The position numbers were made by a program, and so were the translations under genes. From Desulfurivibrio sp. (GTDB lineage Bacteria > Desulfobacterota > Desulfobulbia > Desulfobulbales > SURF-16): a DNA stretch of 38,810 nucleotides. The DNA lies in the NCBI GenBank assembly GCA_003605035.1, contig QZKJ01000036.1, positions 1 through 38,810 of the forward strand, written 5' to 3'. Shown here piece after piece: positions 32,804 to 38,810 of the stretch (position 1 is its first letter; each line of letters opens with the position of its first letter). The notes under the pieces are model-generated. The model saw only the letters and a program-made list of their open reading frames with translations, did not search any database and was not told where the DNA came from.

Positions 32804-34416
32804 ATCCGCAACCTTCCCGTTGTCTTGATGATGCTGGCCAGTTTTTCAAGCTTCAGCGGCCTGGCCAGAAAAAAATCCGGCCGGAAATCCAAGCCTGCGG
32901 ACCACCTCTCCTCTTCGGCAGGGTCAGCCAGGCACAGCACCGGCAGCAGGGGAAACCGTCTCTTGATGTTTGCCAGCGCCGTTTGCCCGGCAGCTTCATG
33001 CCGCAGCATATCGCACAGCACCATGTCCACCTCGGGATGATCCTGCAGAAAGGCGACAACCTCTTCATGGGAGGCGATGCTTTTGGCCGGCAGGTTCTCC
33101 ACCTTGGCAAAAAAGGAATGCAGCCGGACCAGGGTAGCGGGATCCTCATCGATACAGAGAATGGTCGGCCGCAGGTCCAGCCGGCTCTGGCGGCGGTCAA
33201 TGGGCAGGATAACCGTAAATTTCGTGCCCAGACCAGGCCGGGAGAACACGCCGATGCGGCCCATATGCTCCTGCACCAGACCGTAGGATACCGAAAGTCC
33301 GAGCCCGGTACCCCCGGAACTCCTTCTGGTGGTGAAGAACGGTTCAAAAATACGCTCCATCACCTGGGGCTCCATACCGCGGCCGTTGTCTTCCACCTCG
33401 GCCACCACGGAATGCAGACGCAGATTAACCCTGGTGCGGATGGCGATCTTCCCTTTTTCCTTCTCAGGAACCGCCTGGACGGCATTCATGATCAGGTTGG
33501 CCATGACCTGTTCCAGTTTCTGAAAATGGCCGTGGAAGCCGGGCAGATTGTCCGCCAGTTCCAGTTCGATGCGGCCCACGGACTTGCGCGCCTGGGCGCC
33601 GACAATGGTCAGGGTATCCGTGATCACCTTGTTGAAATCAACCATGGTGCTCGGCGCGCTCTCATCGAGCCGGGCGAAATCCTTGAGGTTGGCGACAATC
33701 TTATTGATCCGGTCGGAGCCTGTTCTGATCGCCTGAATGATCTCGCCCATCTCTCCGGTCAGCTCTTCCAGCGTAATATTGCCGTGCCTGCTGCCCGGAT
33801 TTCTTTTCATATGGTCTCTGATGATCGGCACAAAAATCTCCCAGGATTCCTCCAGAAGGGGGATGTTATAGGTGATAAAACTGTTGGGGTTGTTGATCTC
33901 GTGGGCCACCCCCGCGACCACCTCGCCAAGGGAGGCCAGCTTGTCAGCCTGGATGACCTGCTGCATATGCACATCCGCCTCCTGTTTCATCCTCTTCTCT
34001 TCACTGATATCCTGCACCATGCCGACAATATGATCATTATTGCTGGAGTCGGCATCCCTGATCAGCCTGCTGGAGCTGCTCAACCATTTATAGGAACCGT
34101 CAGCCACCTGCAGTCTGTATTCCCGCCGCTGTATTCCTTCATTGACCAGCAGCTGCAATTCAGCCGAAACCCGGCTGCGATCATCCGGATGCACGTGTTT
34201 GATCCAGAAATCCGGATCTGCCATGAACTGCTCAGCCGTATAGCCGGTAATCGTTTCCACCGATTTGCCCAGGTAGGTAATGGCAAAGTCGCCATCCGCC
34301 CGGCGGGTATAGGGGATGATCGGCAGAGATTCCATGATGATCGACAGCTGCTCATGGATGGTCTGGAGCTGCTGCACCTTTGCCACAAGTTCATCGTATG
34401 TCGGCTTCTGATTCAC
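32800..34416 (-). CDS. PAS sensor kinase with degenerate C-terminal receiver
   Basis: 538 residues with no membrane helix. A short coiled coil, a PAS domain (about 25-140; HVHPDDR, ending VQDISEEKR), the H-box DKLASLGEVVAGVAHEINNP with H172, and an ATPase domain (EDNGRGM, GGTGLGLS) precede a C-terminal receiver-like domain (about 417-538). That domain keeps the acidic pair (D423, D425) and D469 (LCDML), but lacks the Ser/Thr (Ala497) and has Arg519 where the invariant Lys should be, so phosphorylation chemistry is doubtful. The kinase should phosphorylate the overlapping NtrC-type regulator; the receiver may have become a purely structural regulator. Confidence 0.93.
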   Translation of the reverse strand: MNQKPTYDELVAKVQQLQTIHEQLSIIMESLPIIPYTRRADGDFAITYLGKSVETITGYTAEQFMADPDFWIKHVHPDDRSRVSAELQLLVNEGIQRREYRLQVADGSYKWLSSSSRLIRDADSSNNDHIVGMVQDISEEKRMKQEADVHMQQVIQADKLASLGEVVAGVAHEINNPNSFITYNIPLLEESWEIFVPIIRDHMKRNPGSRHGNITLEELTGEMGEIIQAIRTGSDRINKIVANLKDFARLDESAPSTMVDFNKVITDTLTIVGAQARKSVGRIELELADNLPGFHGHFQKLEQVMANLIMNAVQAVPEKEKGKIAIRTRVNLRLHSVVAEVEDNGRGMEPQVMERIFEPFFTTRRSSGGTGLGLSVSYGLVQEHMGRIGVFSRPGLGTKFTVILPIDRRQSRLDLRPTILCIDEDPATLVRLHSFFAKVENLPAKSIASHEEVVAFLQDHPEVDMVLCDMLRHEAAGQTALANIKRRFPLLPVLCLADPAEEERWSAGLDFRPDFFLARPLKLEKLASIIKTTGRLRI

Positions 34417-34637
34417 GTAAGCGTTCCTCAGTTTTGGATCAAAGACAACAAATGCCCCCGCCCAACTTCAGACAAAACAACCAAAGATGACAATGGGATA
34501 AATTTTCTCCTCATTGAATTTCATCGGGAGGACATCAATTCGAGCGTAGCACCTGCTGCTGAAGTTCAGAATTACATTATACAGTTCGTCTTTTCATGGT
34601 TGCCGTCTTAAATTTCACAGGAATGCATTCTCTATTT

Positions 34638-35282
34638 TTATAATCCAAGCTCATCGGCTATTACACGGGCAAATGCGGCGTACTCGCTATCGGCCTTGCA
34701 TGCCTCAACAAGTAATTCCTTAGCAACTGGATCGGTTTCCGCATAAGATGCCAACACGAAAAGCCGGGAAATATGCTTGGATCGATATGCCCGCAGATCA
34801 TTTCGGTTTAAACCCAGCAATACTTCTGTAATTGTTCCACGGGGCGTCTTGCCTATTACTGTTGCCAGCTTGGCAATTGGGTCAAAAACAAACTCAAGAT
34901 GTTCATCCGGTGTGTCCACACAAGGATTTATTAACGGACCTCCTTCGTGTTCTTCAGGAAAACGGTCCCCTTTATATTCTGAACCATTGCATATAGGACA
35001 TGACAGGAGAAGGTTAGACCACTCGAAGGTCAACTCGAGGAATCTAGATTTTGGCCGGAAATGCTCAATATGACCGTATTCAATATGGGAAATTTTACTT
35101 TCGCAATATGCACACTTCCCGCGAAACATGCTAACCAGGACATCCTTAATTTCTCGATGACGATACTTCTTTTCCCATCTGCGTTTATCCGCATCACTAC
35201 CTGCAGCCAACAGAGCCCTGGTCCATGCCTTCTGATGCCGGTCAAGCACTCCCGGCTTCGGTAGCCGAGTGATTTTGATCAT
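34638..35282 (-). CDS. ptuB: HNH nuclease, PtuB/TIGR02646-like (Septu defence effector)
   Basis: 214 residues. It has the metal-binding HNH layout of PtuB-like proteins: C57-x2-C60 (KCAYCESK), H71-x2-H74 in GHIEHFRPKSR, WSNLLLSC, then C95-x2-C98 (CPICNGSEYKGDRFP). Catalysis would be DNA cleavage by the His/Asn/His centre. Its start overlaps the ATPase stop by four bases, so the two are translated together. In Septu systems PtuA and PtuB form a complex that degrades DNA during phage infection; in type I-A retrons (Ec78) the same pair is the effector. No reverse transcriptase is seen here. GC content is clearly below the neighbours (about 47% in a sampled stretch), fitting horizontal gain. Confidence 0.82.
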   Translation of the reverse strand: MIKITRLPKPGVLDRHQKAWTRALLAAGSDADKRRWEKKYRHREIKDVLVSMFRGKCAYCESKISHIEYGHIEHFRPKSRFLELTFEWSNLLLSCPICNGSEYKGDRFPEEHEGGPLINPCVDTPDEHLEFVFDPIAKLATVIGKTPRGTITEVLLGLNRNDLRAYRSKHISRLFVLASYAETDPVAKELLVEACKADSEYAAFARVIADELGL

Positions 35283-36592
35283 GACAGCTTCTTCTCCAGA
35301 AACACCTCAATTTTTTCCTGGAGAGAATCAGGTTCTGGTGGGCCGCCGATCGGTCTGGCTTCTTTCATAAAATCCAAGAGAGACTTAAACTCCGTATGTT
35401 CTTTCTCTGTAAGCTTATTCCTTTTAGGAAGCAATTCATCGTAACGATCAATTTTGCTCTGGGTCTGGGGAGAATAGGAAGAAACAAGGCCAAAAGCATC
35501 ACTTTGCAATATCCGGTCGACATTCATGGCGAACATCCCCGCTACCTTTTCCACATTGACCTTGCCATCGTTTAAGGAAAACTTGAGAGTCATTGCTTCC
35601 GGGCCAGCTCCAGCAGCAATGAGTGGACTATGGGTGGCAACAATAAACTGGAGATTGGGAAACTGCTCCCGGAGCCAAAGCGCTATATCTCTCTGCCAGA
35701 TTGGATGGAGGTGAATATCCAGTTCATCAATCAACACAACCCCTTCTTCTTTTAAAGGGTCATCGCTTGTCGGGAACGCCTGGATCAATCGCCAAACCAG
35801 ATCGCCGGCCAAGGCAAGGACACTCCGGTACCCATCGCTCAGGGCAAGTGTTGGAACCTTTGTCCCTTCTACATCAAAAAAGATGCGCCCCTCAGCGGTC
35901 ACACTATCGAACCGGACACTTTCGGGCAACAAACGGTTGATCGCCGCGATACCCAATTCCTTCTGGCGTTTCGCTTCAGTATCATTGTTTTTTACAATGC
36001 GATAATCTAGATAAACCATCCAACGTTCAAACGCCGACAGTGGCTGATCTTCATCAAATTGCGTGATAAAGTTCGTATAACGAGCCTGAGGTTCCAGGGA
36101 AGGCACAATGATCTCGCTTTTACGGGTAAGCCGGCGGAATGCTCCATAACCGACGGCAAACCAGCCAGAGCCCTTGGATGTAAAGGCATTCTGGCGCAGC
36201 CATGTCAGCCGTTTTTCCGGAGATTCATGTACACCAGGCTCAGTATGAACCTTGTTGCGAATGGTCAATTGCTTGCTGCCCGTGAGGAAAAAAGTATAAC
36301 CGAAGGCCCGGGTAACTCGTTCGAGTCCGAATTGACCGGGGTCATGATCCGACTGGTGAATTTTGATGGAAAGCTTACCGGTCTGCTCCTCATCCCGAAG
36401 CCAACCGACAGGTCGTGGCACCAACTTCTGAGCGCTCTCAGGTCCGGCCAACAGTAATGCCAACGACTGGAGAACCGTGCTTTTCCCACAGCCATTCCGG
36501 CTGAGAAGGGTAATCCATTTTTTACCTTTTATTCGCAGAGAGACTTTCTCAAAGCAGCGGATGTTTTCCAATGTCAATTCTTCTACAAACAT
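35279..36592 (-). CDS. ptuA: SMC/ABC-like ATPase, PtuA-like (Septu defence)
   Basis: 437 residues from ATG 36592, supported by GAGGGG seven bases upstream (the frame extends five codons more). It opens FVEELTLENIRCFEKVSL, as do RecF/OLD/PtuA-like ATPases. Walker A is SRNGCGKST (31-39), with Ser for the usual first Gly; a signature-like LSDGYRS (251-257), Walker B VVLIDELD (285-292) and a His switch at H321 (VATHSPLI) follow. There is no Toprim nuclease domain, which argues against OLD/Gabija. The insert between Walker A and signature is short, as in PtuA. It is first in the overlapping pair with the HNH gene. It presumably senses infection and controls the nuclease; the trigger is not evident. 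Confidence 0.82.
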   Translation of the reverse strand: MFVEELTLENIRCFEKVSLRIKGKKWITLLSRNGCGKSTVLQSLALLLAGPESAQKLVPRPVGWLRDEEQTGKLSIKIHQSDHDPGQFGLERVTRAFGYTFFLTGSKQLTIRNKVHTEPGVHESPEKRLTWLRQNAFTSKGSGWFAVGYGAFRRLTRKSEIIVPSLEPQARYTNFITQFDEDQPLSAFERWMVYLDYRIVKNNDTEAKRQKELGIAAINRLLPESVRFDSVTAEGRIFFDVEGTKVPTLALSDGYRSVLALAGDLVWRLIQAFPTSDDPLKEEGVVLIDELDIHLHPIWQRDIALWLREQFPNLQFIVATHSPLIAAGAGPEAMTLKFSLNDGKVNVEKVAGMFAMNVDRILQSDAFGLVSSYSPQTQSKIDRYDELLPKRNKLTEKEHTEFKSLLDFMKEARPIGGPPEPDSLQEKIEVFLEKKLS

Positions 36593-36669
36593 AAAGGTAC
36601 CCCTCAAGGTAAAAGATCAATAATGTCTGGCAATTGTAACAACTAGGGAATAATAGGGTATGCAAAAAT

Positions 36670-36698
36670 TTCATACTAATTCAAGGTTTTATTGTCAA
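36670..36698 (-). promoter_or_regulatory. candidate sigma70 promoter of the ptuAB-like pair
   Basis: On the minus strand TTGACA (perfect), 17 bases, TATGAA. It gives a leader of about 70 bases before the ATPase start. It lies in an AT-rich spacer between this cassette and the PPDK-like gene. Confidence 0.5.
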
Positions 36699-36753
36699 GA
36701 GAATGCAAGCGCTTTAGGTAATGAGACATTGTTATGCTGATCGCCAAAACTAC

Positions 36754-38810
36754 TCACCCCTTCAGCATCACGCACCGTCCGTTGCGGCCATCGATCTTGA
36801 TGATAATGGGCCTGGCGCAACGGACATGACGCACGTATTGCAGGCCTTTGACCAGCCGCTGCTGCTCGAGCCACTGCCAGTCGAGCCGGTCAGCGGTTCC
36901 CTCGCTCACCGTGATGTACGGAATGCCCATAGAGCTGATATTGTGGAAAAAATGGGTTCCCTGGGACGGCTCGGCCTTTATCTTGTCGTTGCGCAGTTCA
37001 ATCATGGCCCCGACAGCGGAGATATCCTGCCACTGCACGGGAATGCCGAGCCAGCGATCCGCCGAACCCCAGCGGCCTGGTCCGGCGAGCAGATAGGTCC
37101 GCCCCTCTGCCTGCAGCTGCCGGTTCAGCCGGCTGATCTCCCGGGCTATCTCCCGGGTGCAGGCCGCAGCAAACTCGCCGGGGTCCACATAAACGATATC
37201 GCTGATCGTGGCAATTCTGCCGTGGCCCAGGCCCTGGCTGGAAACACAGAAGGCCCGTGCCATCTCCTCGTCATTGATACGCACCTCGCTGTCGCCCGCG
37301 CCCGTCGCCATGGGCCGCAGCTGCAGAAAATAAAACTCGCTCTGTCCGGGGTCGGCAGGGTCGAGGTTGACGGCAAACTCGATTTCCACCGGGCAGCCCA
37401 TGCCCCGGCGGCCGATCTCCAGGACCTCGTTGATATAGCGGGCCAGGGGGAAAAGCTGGTATTTCAGGATCCGGGCAAAGGTCAGAATCTTCACCCCGCC
37501 CTGGCCGCTGTCCCGGATGCGGTGCTCCTCCGCGATATAGCTGCTGGACAGCAGCTGCACCGGCAGCTCGTCCGCCGCCTCGCTGATCTCCCGGCTGACC
37601 AGATTGCTGCCCGGCTGAAAAGCAAGTTCCAGCGGGTAGTCCTTCATCCGCAGGGCGTAAAAAAAACGCTGGGCATTGGCCAGCACATCATCAACCGTGG
37701 AAAAATGGGGCAGCACCTCGGGATAGCGGGGGCAAAAGCGCAGACTCCTTTCCCCCTCCACCACGGTCCTGCCGAAACCAAGGGCAATATGGGCCACGCC
37801 ATCCTCGGGCTGCATGGGCGTGACCGGATAAAAATTATGGGACTGGGCCACCCCGGCCAGGGCCGGATAGAAATAATCGCCATAGCAACTGCCGACCAGT
37901 TGCTGCACGATGACCGCCATGCGGTCGGTAGAGGACCTGCCGGACTGGATACGCCGGGAATAGGCGCGGGGCCCGGCAAAACAGGTTGAGGCATAGACCA
38001 GTTTGACGGCGGCCAGGAACTGCGCCAGCCGCACGGCAAAATCAGGATGATTATTGGGCAGCATGTAGGTGCTGTACAGACCGGCATAGGGTTTGAACTG
38101 GGCATCCTCCTGCAGACTGGAAGAGCGGATGGATAACGGGCCGCTTGCCTGGCCCAGATAGTCCTGCAGCTGGGCCAGCAGCCAGGCGGGCAGCGAGGCT
38201 GCCAGGAAACGGGCGGCAATCTCGGCATCCGACTCAGCGTCGCTGAAAGTCTGCAGGTTATTTTCCGCAACAAAGGCCTCATAGCCGTCCACGGCAATGA
38301 CCATGGTCCGGGGCAGTCTGATCGGGACGCCCAGGCCGGCCAGCTGTTGCGCCGCGGCCAGCTGGTTAGCCATGAAGGCCATGCCCCTGGCCTTGCCGCC
38401 CAGCGAGCCCTTGCCGATCTTGACAAAGTCCATGATCTCCCCGTCAAAGTCCTTTTGCGAGAACTGGGCCACGATGCCTTTCTGCCGCCTGATTCTGAGG
38501 CGGTGAATGGTGTCAGCCAGAAAGGAGCGCATGGCCTGGGGCGAGGCAAAGTCCGTTACCCGCAGGCTGTGCAGGCGACTGGCCACATCCACCTCGGAAC
38601 GGGCCATGATCCAGTTGGAGAAATGATTGCGGGAGGCATGGTAGAGCAGCGACTCCTCCGGGATCACGGCAATTTTCTCTTCAAAGGAGCGCAAATTGTC
38701 CGCCCAGCCGACCACCGTGCCATCCGGCCGGCGGAAGACAAAATCGCCAAAGCCCAGGTGATGGAGGAAAAACTCATGGATCTCCCCGGCCAGGGCCGGC
38801 GCATGCTTGT
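36754..38810 (-). CDS. PEP synthase/pyruvate phosphate dikinase ATP-grasp domain protein (5' end outside window)
   Basis: About 685 residues are visible and the frame remains open to the right edge (…HEFFLHHLGFGDFVFRRPDGT before an in-frame GTG at 38715), so the N-terminus is missing. The core is a PPDK-type nucleotide-binding domain: GKGSLGGKARGMAFMANQL, PRTMVIAVDGYEAFV, SGPLSIRSSSLQEDAQFKPYAGLYSTY, and FYFLQLRPM. The phosphohistidine and PEP/pyruvate-binding barrel domains of true PPS/PPDK are not present within the visible C-terminus, so it is not a complete dikinase; it may phosphorylate another protein or small molecule. Related proteins can carry a regulatory domain at the missing end. 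Confidence 0.85.
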   Translation of the reverse strand, partial: KHAPALAGEIHEFFLHHLGFGDFVFRRPDGTVVGWADNLRSFEEKIAVIPEESLLYHASRNHFSNWIMARSEVDVASRLHSLRVTDFASPQAMRSFLADTIHRLRIRRQKGIVAQFSQKDFDGEIMDFVKIGKGSLGGKARGMAFMANQLAAAQQLAGLGVPIRLPRTMVIAVDGYEAFVAENNLQTFSDAESDAEIAARFLAASLPAWLLAQLQDYLGQASGPLSIRSSSLQEDAQFKPYAGLYSTYMLPNNHPDFAVRLAQFLAAVKLVYASTCFAGPRAYSRRIQSGRSSTDRMAVIVQQLVGSCYGDYFYPALAGVAQSHNFYPVTPMQPEDGVAHIALGFGRTVVEGERSLRFCPRYPEVLPHFSTVDDVLANAQRFFYALRMKDYPLELAFQPGSNLVSREISEAADELPVQLLSSSYIAEEHRIRDSGQGGVKILTFARILKYQLFPLARYINEVLEIGRRGMGCPVEIEFAVNLDPADPGQSEFYFLQLRPMATGAGDSEVRINDEEMARAFCVSSQGLGHGRIATISDIVYVDPGEFAAACTREIAREISRLNRQLQAEGRTYLLAGPGRWGSADRWLGIPVQWQDISAVGAMIELRNDKIKAEPSQGTHFFHNISSMGIPYITVSEGTADRLDWQWLEQQRLVKGLQYVRHVRCARPIIIKIDGRNGRCVMLKG

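Noticed and set aside
32686-34611. 641-codon frame on the plus strand
   Set aside because: Lies opposite the PAS kinase, whose motifs are unmistakable; no ribosome binding site or domain.
35279-36592. OLD-family nuclease (Gabija GajA)
   Set aside because: No Toprim domain after the ATPase, and the partner is an HNH protein rather than a UvrD-like helicase.
34638-36753. Retron of the Ec78 type
   Set aside because: The effector pair fits, but no reverse transcriptase or msr/msd-like RNA region is visible; the upstream neighbour is the PPDK-like gene.
36721-37989. 422-codon plus-strand frame opposite the PPDK-like gene
   Set aside because: Shadow of the real minus-strand gene; no recognisable protein features.

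Overview
The window is a GC-rich bacterial chromosome segment dominated by signal transduction genes. Several features suggest a free-living Gram-negative with an outer membrane, most likely a Desulfobacterota (deltaproteobacterial) relative: hybrid kinases with the HEINNP-type H-box, an RND efflux pair, a Leu/Ile/Val-type binding protein wired to a kinase, a U32/DUF3656 protein, a sigma54 activator and an outer-membrane barrel protein. The taxonomic guess is an inference from gene style. No rRNA, tRNA, CRISPR array or intact transposase was seen.

Layout. 1-5436: a kinase running off the left edge (minus strand) diverges from a plus-strand trio of REC-kinase, REC-HD-GYP and PAS-kinase-REC. 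5501-8842: a zinc-finger-less DnaJ/CbpA-type co-chaperone converges on a U32/DUF3656 (RlhA-like) protein across a 40-bp palindromic spacer. 9260-14444: a small Cys-rich secreted protein, then an RND adaptor and permease pair. 14465-20872 (minus): a tight operon of binding protein, Cache-HAMP-PAS kinase, CheY-like regulator and REC-PAS-PAS-kinase-REC hybrid. 21281-22594: truA and a hotdog thioesterase. 23113-24033: two small secreted proteins, tail to tail. 24330-26396: ECF sigma factor, zinc-finger anti-sigma factor and a secreted protein with eleven hexapeptide repeats, closed by a clear terminator; a TPR plus beta-barrel protein and an SDR/DUF2867 protein follow.

30082-34416 (minus) is the most coherent regulatory module. 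A PAS kinase overlaps an NtrC-type sigma54 activator. A hairpin and a good -24/-12 promoter follow, and then a short operon of a receiver protein and CheW. The receiver has Glu instead of Asp at the phosphorylation site, so it may be a phosphorylation-independent or 'locked' CheY-like partner.

34638-36592 is a two-gene, lower-GC cassette: an SMC/ABC-like ATPase overlapping an HNH nuclease of the PtuB/TIGR02646 type. This is the arrangement of Septu (PtuAB) anti-phage systems. It has its own promoter, and no reverse transcriptase is seen beside it. A PPDK-like ATP-grasp protein then runs off the right edge.
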